From Symbiodinium natans (taxonomy: Eukaryota; Sar; Dinophyceae; Suessiales; Symbiodiniaceae), in the NCBI GenBank assembly GCA_905221605.1, contig CAJNDS010002345.1, positions 295,694-359,693 of the forward strand: DNA of 64,000 bases, read 5' to 3'. The translations under genes were made by a program, and so were the position numbers. Below are positions 51,461 through 63,547 of the stretch, in pieces (the first letter of the stretch is position 1; each line of letters opens with the position of its first letter). The notes below the pieces were generated by a model. That model was not told where the DNA came from, did not search any database, and saw nothing but the letters and a program-made list of their open reading frames with translations.

Positions 51461-53300
51461 AAAAACAGCCCAAGTTAAGTCCTCAAGATCTCAGTGGGGG
51501 CTTGGTTCGCCATGTCACTATCTTCTGCTGCGCCCCTGTCAGGGGCAGTTCGGGGTGGGGTTGCAGGGGCAAAGGCAGGTAGTCCATCTTCGGGACGACG
51601 GCGGTTTAAGTGTCTGCGCAGGCTTTGGAGTATCATGGGCCACCGTGTTTGAAGCAAGTCCCTGCGTTTTTCCTTTCTTGTCGTTTGAGAACGAGGCAGA
51701 GCTACTGGACCCCGATGACCAAATGCTTGCAAGGACTCACCAAAACACTTTGTACTGAGAAACACGCAACCTGTACCTAGGAATCTGGTCCAACAGCCAT
51801 GTAGAATGCAGAAATGGCTTGGGCTTGAGTCTTCACTTCAATGTGTCTAAACGCTTCGTGTGAACCCGTTTTGCTCAGCTCGGCGCCGTCACAGCGCGCG
51901 CCGAGAAGCGGCAGGGCACTTTTCGATCCTGTTCGCGACAAGAGTCTGCGCATGGGGCGGGCTGGGGATGGAGGGGTGGGTGTCTTACAACTACTTGAAG
52001 GAGCTGCTATGACGGCGAGCTGCTGTAGTGGTCTCGAAAAAAACATCTCAAACTGGAGTTGAGCTTGGGCTTTACTACTTTAAGATGCTTCGAGTTCGGG
52101 CTGTTCTAAGATTTCGACTGGAACTCTGCAGTTTGCCTCCATGGCGTGCCTGAGCTCAACTACGTCCCGACGTAAACACCCACAGCCTTGCGCCTTTTCC
52201 CTAGGGGCAGGTACAGGGTCCTCATGCAGAAGCCCTCCAAACCAGAAAGGCCACACACAGTCTCAGTCGACCCCTTTATCTTGATAGTTACACTCGTTCT
52301 TGCTGGTCTGTCAAACTAAAGCCTACTGTAATTAGCTTGGCATTGGGGGGGACCATTCACCTTGCAGGGTTGAAACTTTGTGGCAGCAGGGTCTCCCCTG
52401 ATTTTTCGTGCTGGAAAGGATCCTCCGCGGCAAGGAGCTCGGCAACATCGACTACCTCGGGAAAGTAGCAGCTCACAAGGGTTACTCTGCGTCACGAGGG
52501 GGAAGCGACTCAATCATGGCACATCCTCAGCCGCGAAGTGGCCCGTGATTTTTGTGTCAGCCCCCCCCCCCTCCCCCGAAACTGACTGAAACGAAGTCCC
52601 GGGCGTGATGCCGCTGAGCCTGGGATCGTCCCTGTGCCTCTGAGAAGCAGCGGTTATTTCGGGAAGAGTTGGGGAGGCTTCTAGGAGGAGTTTTTGGGAA
52701 ATCAAGAGCTGTCGGCGCGTGGGATGCCCTCATGGCAGACTTCTCAAGACCACGCAAAGCAAACCAGCCGTCTGGGCGCACGGGCGTGGCAGTGCTCACA
52801 GAGCACGCCGGCTGTGAAGGCTAGGTGGCTCTTCTGCGCAAGGGTGGCCTAGAGCGCACATCAGGAGGGCAGATAGAAATGGAATCTATTTATCCTATAA
52901 ATGCATATACATATGTATGTATATATACATATATATATATAATACAGCGCAATATAGTGTGTATGTAGACATTCAAATTTGAGGGTCCTTATAGCGGCGG
53001 GCCCAGAGCCAGCGACAACACATGTTTGAGGATGGTTCTTGTCCACTTCAAGGGCTCCACAGAGTTTCAGCAAGAAAGCACAGCTCGGAAGCCCTAAACT
53101 CCGAAATGTACCCCCCCCCCCGCCCCAAACACCCCTCTTAAGCACCCTGCGCCCTTAATTTTGGGGGTGTTTTAAAGGATGCGAACCCCCCCCCCCCCCA
53201 CTTAGACTTGCTGCTCCACCCCCCAACCTCCCTGTTGTTTCGGCCTTGAGTAGATCCAGAAGGCCCTGCACGGTGACCAAATCGAGGCCTGTCACAGGAA
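51461..53300 (+). other. No confident gene
   Basis: Short overlapping frames, a TA-rich microsatellite at 52,905-52,945 and C runs at 52,561-52,571, 53,110-53,120 and 53,186-53,199. Confidence 0.35.
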
Positions 53301-53309
53301 CAGGGTGAG

Positions 53310-53412
53310 AGTTTGGGGTTTAGGGTTTAGGGTTTAGGGTTTCGGAAGGTTTGGGGTTTCTTTTTGCCACCCTCCTAGCTGACTTCGAGTTTAGGGTTTA
53401 GGGTTTTGGGGT
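53310..53412 (+). repeat. Interstitial telomeric-type tract with the 15-bp motif
   Basis: Several TTTAGGG units flank TTTTTGCCACCCTCCTAGCT (motif at 53,366-53,380, one change from the others). Confidence 0.85.
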
Positions 53413-53676
53413 CGGGATCCTTTTTTTGATTCTGGTGGTGGGGCTGTTCAAGAGGATTTCAGGCATCAGGCGCGATGTTCGGGGACCCTGGCGCTTGTCT
53501 TGCCCATTCCTCGCAGTTGACATGCACTGAAGCGTGTAGGCATGCACTGAAGCGCGCATGCACTGAAAAGATGGTTTCGCATTTAGACCCCCCCGCCCCG
53601 CCCTAGCCCCCCTACACCCCCCTCCCCCCCCAAAAAAAAGCTAGAAACTCACGTATCTTACCGCAACTGAATCTCT

Positions 53677-54140
53677 TCAAGGCCTCGCCCCTCCGCAGCG
53701 ACGCGGACGACCTGCGGCCGCTGCGGTGGCCTGGCCACGGAAGCCAAGGGCTCGAGGTGGGGGAGGATGGTGATGGTGTGGCCCTATAACTTCCTCCCCT
53801 GGAGATTCTGAGAGCCGTCCCAGTCGCAGGAGATCCATCGTCAGCTCCTCGCCCTTCCAGAGCAGCCGGAAACTGTCCTGAGAGGAAGCAAGAGCTGTAC
53901 AAGCTTCAACAAATTCTCCAGGCTCTGGCAGGGTGCCCAGGGTGCGATCCCACAACTACAGGATTTGAAATGCCCCGAGAAAAGGGCGCTGGTGTACATG
54001 AGTCTTAACTGCAGCGGTAGTCGCACACGCGAAGTCCTATCACCCACGCTGGCTGTGGCCCGGACTCGGAAGAGTCCCAAGGAGCCGACTCTGGCGACTC
54101 CCTCCTGCGAGGCAGCACAGCTGCGTAGATCTTCGGCCAC
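53677..54140 (-). CDS. Probable exons of an unidentified protein
   Basis: The frame from about 53,940 reads DRTLGTLPEPGEFVEACTAL, then ASSQDSFRLLWKGEELTMDL, then LRLGRLSESPGEEVIGP, with a His/Pro-rich end and TGA. It lies after CCTGTAG. The frame before it (AEDLRSCAASQEGVARVGSL, then GLFRVRATASVG, 54,140 down to about 54,040) is a likely preceding exon. The composition is convincingly protein-like, but I recognise no domain. Confidence 0.42.
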
Positions 54141-54375
54141 TGCTACGGCTTAGGGTTCAACGTCCCTGAAGGTCTCTGGGCCCCATCGAGATGGGAGGGT
54201 ACCAATCCTCAGGCCTGTTCAAATGTCCTACGAAGCTCATCCTTCCTTGGGCTCCCCTACGAAACTCAGAGAGACGGCTCAAGCATCTGCCAAGAGCCCC
54301 CCCAGAAAACCCCAAACACCCAACACAAGCCTGCCGACAGGAGGAGGCCAGCAGCTTGGGGAAAAGCGTTGGCCT

Positions 54376-54520
54376 GGTTTAGGGTTTACGGTTCTTTCGC
54401 ACGCGGTTTCGGGTTTAGGGTTTAGGGAGTTTAGGGTTTAGGGTTTAGTGTTTAGGATTTAGGGTTTAGGATTTAGGGTTTAGGGCTCAGGGGTTCGGGT
54501 TTAGGGCTCAAGATAGAGGT
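54376..54520 (+). repeat. Interstitial telomeric-type tract
   Basis: TTTAGGG units are mixed with TTTAGGAT, TTTAGTG and TTTAGGGCTCAGG variants. Confidence 0.9.
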
Positions 54521-54654
54521 TTTCCCCCAAAAATAGGGGTGCCGCCCTTTGGCTCTCAGAATTTGAGGGCGTGATGCCCCCCTAAGTTGGGAGATGCTCT
54601 CACGGTTTTAGGGGATGGGTTTTCGATGAGTTTGGGCTTGGGGTTGAAAGGATC

Positions 54655-55119
54655 TTGGGGCCCTGCGGTTCTGGACCTCTACACCCTCTCTTTAGTAGGG
54701 TCGCCCCCAAACCTCCACAGCCACGGAAGGTCGGAAGAGTGCTGAGTCGCCGGCAGCAGGCGGCACAGGAGCCCGTGAAAGTCAAAGAACAAGAAGTTCC
54801 AGGCCTAACGAGCAACACAACCCCCCGGATGAGCTCGACAGTGGTGGCACCGTGGTATTCTGTCCGAGAAAGGCCAGGAAGTCACATAGCAGCAGCAGAT
54901 GAGCCAAGAAGACTAATCTTGCAAAGTGTGTTCTCGCGAATAACACGCACACTCGTACCTGAAACGTTTTGTATGCCGGCGCAAACCTACGCAAAACCAT
55001 GGGTGGGCAACCAAACGCACGCAGGCCTTTCCCATGCCTACGTGGTCCAGGCACTGCAAGGAAGGCGTGTAGAAACTTCTGCAGAAGTATTCTCGCAGCT
55101 CAAAGAGTCCAGCGGCTAG
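54655..55119 (+). CDS. Unrecognised 154-codon ORF
   Basis: The frame includes LSRRQQAAQEPVKVKEQEVP, VVAPWYSVRERPGSHIAAAD and a C terminus HAYVVQALQGRRVETSAEVF with stop. Composition is plausible. There is no known motif, and opposing frames exist. Confidence 0.3.
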   Translation: MGPCGSGPLHPLFSRVAPKPPQPRKVGRVLSRRQQAAQEPVKVKEQEVPGLTSNTTPRMSSTVVAPWYSVRERPGSHIAAADEPRRLILQSVFSRITRTLVPETFCMPAQTYAKPWVGNQTHAGLSHAYVVQALQGRRVETSAEVFSQLKESSG

Positions 55120-56323
55120 GGCGCCATTCGAGGCTGCGTGTTGTGTGCACTGTACCAACTTTGACACCGCCCACAAGGACAACATGTCCTGTCTGAGCGC
55201 CCAAGACTATCGTCTCTCACCCAAGCCCTCAGCACACCTCATAAGCACATCAAAGAAAGATAAGCAGGCATTTGCGGGCTGAATAGAAGAGCGAGCCCAA
55301 ATTTTTTGGGACTGATGGCAAAAATTCCTGAAACTTCTAGACTTACCAGCATTAAGATACAGGGCGCCAGCCACTTAGATCAGCCCCCCCCCCCCCCATG
55401 AAGTCGGGCTCGCCTCGCCCGGCTGCATCGGCAAGGCCGGCTGCGGTGGGGAGCAAGGCAGTAGCGAGGGCACCTTCCGGCTTCAACAATTTTGGGGTTT
55501 AGGAGTTTAGAGTTTCAGTTTAGAACCTCTAGGACCTTGGGAAAAGCTCTACTCTTCTTGATGTGCTCTTTCCGGTTTTCTATAAGCGAAAAGAGCTACG
55601 GGGCGATGGAAAGAGGCCACCGAGGTGGGCACCACGTGGGTCCCCTCGCCAGGGATGATGAGGTCGAAACGGTAGAGGACTTGCAGAAGCACGTCGTGGT
55701 GCCTTAGGTGCTCGCAGACCCAAGGAAGGCTTAGGAGACTGTGGAGTAGAAAAGGGGGCTGAGAAGGGGGTTCAAGGATGAAGGCTTCAAGCTGGAAACC
55801 CCGATGGTGCTTCGTGGCCTTGGCCTTCCCCACAGAAAGTCTGGCTGGTTCTTGGTAGGGAATGAGGGAATGAGGTACCCTATATCGCCCTACGCATACC
55901 CTTTTCAGGGATTACGCAGGGCGCCTCAGCTCCCAGCAGCAGCAAAGCTAGATGCGAACACACCGTAAGCTTAAGAAGAAACTACCCCTTCCTGCAACCC
56001 CTCCGCCATGCTCATCTGCTGCACGGATGCTGCCGGAACTTGTGTGCCCTGGCGCCAAGGGCGGTGGCCAGGGCATCGAGTTGTTGATGGGGAGCTGTGG
56101 GTGCGTGGGTTTGATGATGACACCAAGAGCTTGAAGCGCTCCATGTAAGTCTCTGTGATCCTACGGCAGCCAGGCCAGAACTCAAAAGCACCCCACCCCA
56201 CCCCCGGCCCCCCCATCAGTGCCTCCACAGACATCGGCGTAAGAACTCATCCTGCGCCACAGGGGTTTCACAAAGTGGCGTTCCACTCAACCTTTCAGTT
56301 CAAACATTCGCGCTTGCAAAGGT
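55120..56323 (+). other. No confident gene
   Basis: A C run at 55,384-55,397 and short frames only. Confidence 0.35.
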
Positions 56324-56908
56324 GTGGCGTGTGGGTTAGCACAGAATTTCTTGTGGAATAGCTCACGAAAAGAAGCACATGAGGAATATCCTCGTCTCGT
56401 GGCTTTCACTCCACACGCCGTTGCCTGTTTGGGCCTCTTAGCACAACCCCAAACCCTAAACCCTAAACCCGAAGCCCTAGACCCTAAACCCAAAACGCAC
56501 TTTGGGCCTCCAGCTGCCCCTTCTCGCGGAGCCGGCGTGCCGCAGCAACACTTCCTTGCCTCAGGCAGCTCCACAATAAAATGCAAATGTGCCCGAGGGC
56601 TCACAAAAAGGTCGAAGCTTTGGTTTGGCCAACTGGGTTTGGCCCCCTTTCCTAGCTGCTCCTACTTGGGGGATGCGGGGTCCAGGGTGATTGGCTATAG
56701 GAAATCTAGGTGCCACATGACTGCTCTCAAGCGCACCCCCAGACCCACTGCAAAACCGAGAGCGCTGCACGACCCGAGGGCAGTTCAAGACGTGTGCCTC
56801 GGCCACGTGAATGCTGTCTTCGAACCAGTGTTTTTGTTTGGCACCCACACTGCAAGCGCCAAGATGCCACTCAGCGGGGATTTGTCACAATTTTTCCAAC
56901 AGGTTTAA
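56324..56908 (+). CDS. Doubtful 194-codon ORF running through telomere-like repeat
   Basis: The frame passes through CCCTAAACCC repeats (56,451-56,492, read as TLNPKP), which suggests that at least its first half is chance. The end (VCLGHVNAVFEPVFLFGTHT) is more protein-like. No family is known. Confidence 0.18.
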   Translation: MACGLAQNFLWNSSRKEAHEEYPRLVAFTPHAVACLGLLAQPQTLNPKPEALDPKPKTHFGPPAAPSRGAGVPQQHFLASGSSTIKCKCARGLTKRSKLWFGQLGLAPFPSCSYLGDAGSRVIGYRKSRCHMTALKRTPRPTAKPRALHDPRAVQDVCLGHVNAVFEPVFLFGTHTASAKMPLSGDLSQFFQQV

Positions 56909-57287
56909 GTTGAGGTTTCAGGGTTTGAAGTTTGGACTTGGAAGGCTTACGTGACCTCGACAGGCTTTCGAAGGAGCCAGCTAGCCAGATGGCATGACGC
57001 AAGGAGTCCCAAAAAGGGCCCATGACACACAATGGTGCCTAAGCAGACGCCTCTTCTGCACCCCAACCCTAAATCCTAAACCCTAAGCCCTAAACGGGTT
57101 TGCAATCGAGGCGCCATTGCGTTGGCGAGCCACTGCGGGTTCAGCACCTCTCAATGCAGTTGAGGGCCCTTATAAGGGGGTTTCTTGGGGCCGTTCCGAA
57201 CAGGTTCCTCCCTGACTCCAAAGTTGAAGGTTTAGGGTTTAGAGTTTCGGAGCTTCGCGGGGGAAAGGATCAGAAGCTCTGGGAAGG

Positions 57288-57350
57288 ACTGGGGATTCTA
57301 GTCTATTTGGGGCATCACAGGGGTACCCCTATTTTGGGCAATACCCGTAC
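57288..57350 (+). mobile_element. Partial relative of the hairpin elements
   Basis: GGGGATTCTAGTCTATTTGG...CAGGGGTACCCCTATTTTGGG matches the right half of the 50,747-50,873 element. No left arm is found. Confidence 0.5.
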
Positions 57351-58036
57351 TCCGCAGCGATCCCCTCGCAACCACGAGCTCGGCCAAGGCACCACGTGCT
57401 CCCGCAGCCCCTCCTCATCGAAGAAGACGATGCCTGACTTGCGCTCTACTGTTGTGGGTCGAAAGTTGGCCGATAGGGCCATTTCTACAAGTGCATCGAA
57501 TGCTCAGTACTGTATATTCCAGAAGAAGCTGCATCCAAAGAGCTGGTCTCTCAAAATGGGCGGCTCCTACATGTCCAAACGGAAAAGGTGCAACATGTCA
57601 CAAAGGGCCATCGTGGCGAATCCGATTCTATCACTGGGCCCGCGGGCTTCCGAAGTCGTGCAAGCACCGGAGGCACTCGAGAAGCCTGGAGGGCGGAATC
57701 AGGCCTTTTTTGGGAATAGGACGCTCGGCTCTTGAAATGTTCCCCCCCCCTTATACGAACAGTCCTTAACACCATTAGACCGAACTCTGGCACGCGGCAG
57801 TCTCTGAGCCCTTGGGCCGTTGCCCTTGCGATGGCTTCCGCTCTACTGCACAGAGGCCAGCGGTGCCCCCCAAAACTAATATCCCAAGTCTCCATGTCAT
57901 GGGGTTACATGACATGAGGTTATGTGTTTATCACCTGTAGCAGTTGTAGATCACAGGAGACACGACCCAGGTCGTGCCTACAGCCATGGCACGCATGTGC
58001 TTCCATGAGGAACGTCTAGCTACGAGCATGACCACT
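57351..58036 (+). other. No confident gene
   Basis: A plus frame (57,100-57,735) and others overlap. Nothing is recognisable. It ends where segment B copy 2 starts. Confidence 0.35.
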
Positions 58037-60532
58037 GACTAAACTGAGCCCACTCCAAACAAGAGGAGTTTTGGACAGAAGATGTTTTAAAAAAACTCTG
58101 CATCTCAAGCCTTTTGCAGGATTCCACTTGAGGTGATGAGACTGCGGGCTTTGCTTGATCTTTGAGGCCGCGGCTCTTCCCTCGTAGGAATTCCGGCCTC
58201 CCACATGGGTGCAACGGAGGTTCAAGGCTCACGCACTGGAGCCTCCGGATTGCGAGATCGGGGCAGTCGGAGGCCCTTCCGTCTGTCATCCGCACAGGAC
58301 TTCCACACCACACTTGAGCATCCTTAAATATCCCCCAAAACCCTTCCCGGTTCGTTCGGCACCTCCTCGCCCAGCTGCTGCACTTTGGCCTGATTTGACT
58401 TACTTTGAATTGACTTACTGCCACTGGTGGAATACTTCTCCGTACGTAGGACGATGCAAGGAAGGGCCAGGATTCCGAGTAAGAAGACTTCTGATAAAGG
58501 AGGCGCCCTGTGCATGATGGTCTTGTCCAACTAGCTCAGGTTCATGAAGAGCTCTGGCTCTCTGGAACAAGAACAGCTACCTTCGGCCCTAGATGTTCTA
58601 CGGCTCCAAGTAGCGGTAACCCTATGAACAGGTAACTGTATACTCGCAGCGGCCAAGATCCATCAAAGCATATGTCTCTTCCGCAAAAAGCCCCTGCCAG
58701 CATGCCAAAAGGCTGAGGCTGTCCACACCCAGAAAAGCCCCCAAGGCCAAACCCTCCTTCCCTCGGTGTTTCGGAAAGCGTCCTCTGAACTTCGAGAAAA
58801 AGAAAAAAGAGCACCCCCAAACCTTAAACCCTAAACTCTAAACCCAACCGTACTTCCCTCAGTTCATGACCCATGATGATTCCTGGGCTCAGCCTCTGGG
58901 CTTCCCGGCCAGGGGAAGGACGAAGGTGGCCGTGAAGGGGGGAAGCTCATTCTCTTCCCCGGTGCTTCCTCTGCATAAGAACAATCCAGCCCAAAGCAGT
59001 GAGTGGCATCAACACCTTTAGGTTCTCCTACCACTTCTTCAAGAGAGAGTGAGAGTATCAGGTACCTCCTCCTTACTTCCCCCCTTCAACACAAATTCGG
59101 ATCAGGGTCGCGGGCATCTTGGCTTCTTATTGTAGCAAGTTGAAAATGAAAGTTTAGGGGTTTAATTGGGGGGGGTTGGCTGGTCTTGTGGCCTTCGGAG
59201 TTTTCAGTTGCCGATCACGGCATGGGACTTGTTGAACATGCGACCATGCAGCACTGAAAGGTGCACCCCAATTAGACCCGAAATGCCCTAAGCCGCGAAT
59301 CTGGATCAGTCCTTCAGCGGCATCTTCCAGGATGTCTCGCAACCTGCAACTGAAACTCGTTGGGGCTGGGGATTCTTGGCGCCTCTACAGAGCCCCCTAT
59401 CAGGGCACCACAACAATGAGACCATGATTTGGAGAACCGAGTCGGACGTGCTTTGGGGAGTGTCACGGCCACCACGAGCAAACGGCTGTAGGCCGCTAGC
59501 GACTAGCAAGCTCACCGCGGCAACGCGAAAGCAGTTTGCACTCGAACTGAGAGATACATGACGTTCTACGATGAGTTGCTAAACTTGCTCAACCCTCCTT
59601 CAGAGTGGACGCGCCGCTGATTGAGCCTGCTGTCCGGTGCGCTACTTAAAGTGCCCGAGTCACGAGAGCTTGCACAGAAGGAGGGCCTAGCAAACAAGAT
59701 TCTCGATTTTTTTCGGAACGTTTAAGTTTCTATGAGGAATGCATGGTGGCCCCTGATTTCAAATAAAAATTCCAAACAACACCCCCCCCCCCCCCTAAAA
59801 GGTTGAAAGCCCTTGACAAACCTGAAACACCCCGAAGCACGCCCGCAGTGTTCCAAAAATGTCACCCCTTCTACTCCTCAACCCCTACAATGTCACCCCC
59901 AAATCCTAACCCCAAAAACTCCAGGACCTTCAAACCCTCAACCCCAAACCCTGCGAGTTTCAGCGGAGGCGCCGAAGCCAGGGCAAAGGAAGCTCCTGCG
60001 CGAAGCGCCCGCCAGGAGCCAGGGAGGCGGCGGCCTCCGCTGTGTTTTCTTCGGGTTTAGGGTTTAGGGTTTAGGGTTTAGGGTTTAGGGTTTAGGGTTT
60101 AGGGTTTAGGGTTTAGGGTTTAGGGTTTAGGGTTTAGGGTTTAGTTTTAGGGAGATTATGGGGGGGCTTAGGAGGGCGGGGCTTGAGCGTTTAGGGTTTT
60201 TGGGCCACCCGCCTAGCTGACGACAGGGTTTTGGGGCTTCGCGGGGTTTAGTTCAAGGTTACCGGCTTCAAGGGTGCTTATGGCGCTGGGGGCCGAAGCT
60301 CCTAAAATCCGAGGAGGCCATGAAAAAGCGTAAACCCTAAACGGCAGTAGGCCCTGTTTTCTGAAGAGGGTCTGCACCCCAAACCTCAAACCCTACAAAC
60401 CCCCAAAGGATACCCCGATTTCCCCAAAAGAGGGTCCGCAGTCAAATTTCCGATCGGTCGGCCTCCCGATCCACTGCGGCGCGGAGCTCCGGAATGCCGG
60501 AGGCGGGCGCATCACCTCATTGGCCGCCCTTT
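58037..60532 (+). repeat. Segmental duplication B, copy 2
   Basis: The close relative of 2,131-4,577 in the same orientation. Differences are few; the main one is the telomeric array at 60,054-60,145. The left neighbour differs from that of copy 1, which is segment A. Confidence 0.93.
60054..60145 (+). repeat. Pure (TTTAGGG)n array, about 13 units
   Basis: Uninterrupted TTTAGGG units sit where segment B copy 1 has only CTTCGATACGTCTTTAGGGA (about 4,117-4,136). The array is flanked by TTCTTCGG and TTTAGTTTTAGGGAGAT. It appears to be an insertion or expansion specific to this copy. Confidence 0.95.
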
Positions 60533-60610
60533 TGCAGGAAGGGGTTCTACTGGTTTAGGTTCTAGGGTTGTAGGTTGTAGGGTTTTGGGGGTTCCCTGAC
60601 TCACGTGTTT

Positions 60611-61171
60611 CTATTTGGGAGGTTGGGGCGGCTTTGGGGTTTTCATGGTGCCCAGAAAGGAAGCATAATTCAGAGCTCCGCAGTGGGTCGGGAAAGGGAG
60701 TGTTGCGGACCAGACTGGCAGCTCTCTCTCTCTCTCTCTCTCCCATGGTCCCTTTTTAGAGTTCCTCACAAAATGGGGAACCTTGCATTGTGGGAACAGG
60801 ACCATTAAGGGGAAACGGGGGCCGTCTGGCTTCCTGGCTTCAAGCGTATTTGAAAGGATTGTCCAGGCTTCAGAGCTTTCGGATTGAAATATATTCTGCT
60901 GGATATGGCAAGTGTGGAAAGCAGGCTGTCTGGTCGGAGAAAGATGTCTCAGAGGACCCAGCACTCGCTCGACATGGAAAACAACTTTCTGCTCGGGGAG
61001 CCCCCCCCATGCCCTCTCCCTGTCTCCAGCTGAAAGCCGTTCTTGATCGTGTAGGTTTCTCCTGGAAACATTCTTTTGGGACTGCTTTACCTTTTCGCCC
61101 GAGATGAGTGAGGAGATCTTGCATGGGATCCTGAGCATGCGCTGACCAATATTCTCGGCCTTCTCTTTCAA
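60611..61171 (-). CDS. Unrecognised 186-codon ORF
   Basis: An open minus-strand frame MKEKAENIGQRMLRIPCKIS... includes a region QPAFHTCHIQQNIFQSESSE and a GA microsatellite near its end (read as RERERE). A competing plus frame covers 60,790-61,107. No family was recognised. Confidence 0.25.
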   Translation of the reverse strand: MKEKAENIGQRMLRIPCKISSLISGEKVKQSQKNVSRRNLHDQERLSAGDRERAWGGLPEQKVVFHVERVLGPLRHLSPTRQPAFHTCHIQQNIFQSESSEAWTILSNTLEARKPDGPRFPLMVLFPQCKVPHFVRNSKKGPWERERERELPVWSATLPFPTHCGALNYASFLGTMKTPKPPQPPK

Positions 61172-62300
61172 CGTGTCCGTTGATGGCTGATGCTGAGCTT
61201 TCTACGCGGGCAAGCCGCTTCGTGGGAGATATAAGGACAGGACCGCGAATTTTTCTGAGAAGTAGCTCTTTAGCAAAGAAAACCCAGGTCCTAATCCCAC
61301 AAGACAGGTTTGCCTTGTGAGCTTTGGGGCGTTCCGTTAGGTGGGGGAAGAAAGAGGGGTTGAAAAAAAAAAACGCTGTTCAAGGTTAGGGTTCAGGGTT
61401 CCCCAAACATGAGCTACAAACACCCAATGCATGCCACACCGGTTACTGTGATGGAAATATGAATGTGGAGGTGGGTCGGGAGTCGGAACCATGGTTCCTT
61501 ACCCTTGTTTATATGGGGATCCGAGGCATGGGCCCTCATTACACATAGTGTTCTCAGGGCTAAAAAGCAAGGGACCCAAATTAAGAGCCCATACTTGGAA
61601 ACCCTAGAATTGCAGAGGGGAAGAGGGATGAACTTATTTTTTATATGTCTTTACAAGGCTTCTATGGACATAAAGGGCAATAACTTTTTTATGGCTTTGT
61701 AAGGTTACTATAGAGATCAAGGGAAATTTTGACAAACATGCTCAAGCCTACCCCTGAAAAGGGACGGTTCGTTCTGCAGCAGAGCTCGCCTCCCGTGTTG
61801 TCGACGGGAAAGAAGCAGAGCCCAGCCTCGCCATTCACCACGACCTTCCACGAAACCCACAGCCCACAGCCCTTCTCTGCAGGTTTAGGGTTCAAGGTTT
61901 TTTTTAGGCCATGTTGCAGGGACACATTCCGGAAATATCTGTCAATAGAAAGGAAAATCACTGCCGTCAAAGGGAGCGCAGAAGATACGCACTGCGTGAT
62001 AGGGTTTGCAGAGTTCAGGGTTTAGGGTTTTGGGTTTCGGGTTTAGGGCACACCCCCACCCAGATTCCCCCCAAAGACGGTCCAAAAGCCTGCTGCTCGA
62101 GACCTCCCACGCGTTCCAGGAGGCTCACCTCAAATTCTGCTGACCCTCTTGGGCTACCATGGTGTTCGCTTCCTCCCTGATTTCCCGAAAACCGCAGCCG
62201 CAGCCGCAAGCAGAGCACAGCACAACATCCCCTAGCTCAGCTGAGCTCAGCTGATCTCTCCTCAACCCTAAACGCTTTCAACCCTAAACCCTAAACTCAA
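61172..62300 (+). other. No confident gene
   Basis: Short frames and decayed TTTAGGG words near 61,880-61,910, 62,015-62,048 and 62,262-62,299. Confidence 0.35.
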
Positions 62301-62851
62301 GGTGCAGACTTGGAGAGAGGAGACCTCGGAGAGCACTGGGTTCCCTGCGATTTCTTCTTCAATCCGAGCCTGCGTTGCAGGAGATGCAGGAGATGGGTGT
62401 CGCTCTTTCTCCACTTTCTGCCCCGAATCTGCCCCCCAAGTGTGGCACGGCCATGCCTTTGTCGCGAAGGCAATTTTTTTTCAGGGCGCTGCGGGGTGGC
62501 TTGGGATTCTTCGGCTCAAAAAGCTGCAGCAAGAGCCGGCGGAAGAGTCGCCAGCAGATGAGCGATGCTGGAATTGCGCTTCATAAAATGAGCCAGGAGA
62601 AGGATTTCCAGCTCCGGAGAGCCTCTCCAGGTAGTTCCATAAAATGCACCAGGACCGGAAGCCATTCCAGGTAAGTTTCCTTCATAATGTTGCACCAGGA
62701 TTGCTGGGCTTCGGTTCTGTTCGGGAGGACACTGCCCATGGAGTTTGTGAGCATCATACATCCACCTTCCTTTCCGCCTCCATGATGGTCCGTATGCCCA
62801 TGGGACGAGCTCATGAAGAGAAGAGCTCATGATGCAGTCCCAAAGACGAAC

Positions 62852-63157
62852 TCATAAATAAGTTAAAGTGTGGCCTCCGGGTTCCTCCGGCGGAGGAACT
62901 TTGGAAAGCTCTTGAAGCGGTCTTGTGAAAACTCGATGTTTGGGACCCGTGTTTTGTCGAAGGTGCCGGATCATGAGCGTGGACTGAGGGTCTTTATAAG
63001 ACCCCAAAAAAGGTAAAGAACTCGCTGCAGGCTCGTCCCCCACGTACCACTTGCTTTTGAATGAGCCCATGACACTACCGATCACGAAGCTCGCCTGCCT
63101 CCACCTCCTCACGGCGGTCCGCAATGACGTCGGCATGGGTGCCCACGATAAAAACAA
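62852..63157 (-). CDS. Possible exon, unknown protein
   Basis: The frame reads RRWRQASFVIGSVMGSFKSK, then WYVGDEPAASSLPFLGSYKD, then LMIRHLRQNTGPKHRVFTR. Composition is protein-like. The neighbouring minus frame at 62,581-62,814 (EAQQSWCNIMKETYLEWLPV) may be the next exon. No family is known. Confidence 0.32.
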   Translation of the reverse strand: MFLSWAPMPTSLRTAVRRWRQASFVIGSVMGSFKSKWYVGDEPAASSLPFLGSYKDPQSTLMIRHLRQNTGPKHRVFTRPLQELSKVPPPEEPGGHTLTYL

Positions 63158-63547
63158 GTGCCTTAGCTCTGTGCAACTAGCACTTGCTTCAGAACCCCCA
63201 AAAACACAAAGCCGAGCCGCGTCGGGAGCATGAACGTGGATGGAGGAGAGCCAGAATGTCCTGCGGCTGAGAGTGCGCAGCTACTTCCTGCCTCATTTCT
63301 GAAGCCCTTTTGAAGGGAAGCCTCAATTTTCCGGGATCCATTGCCCGGACCCTTCTCAAGTTTGCAGGGAACTTGGCCAAGGCACAGAGCGTCCAAAGGC
63401 GGCTCGAACTTGCCATCCGACTGCGAGTGTCAGTGTTGCGGTGTTTCTGGTGCCGGGTAGTCTTGGAGGATTGTAGCACTCTGGGAGGCCCCCAAACCCC
63501 AAAAAGGACACAACGAAGCTGCGCTTGACGTGTGGTGTTTCTTTCTG

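Noticed and set aside
56324-56908. 194-codon ORF as a confident gene
   Set aside because: It reads straight through CCCTAAACCC telomere-like repeats, which are open in all frames. Kept only at low confidence.
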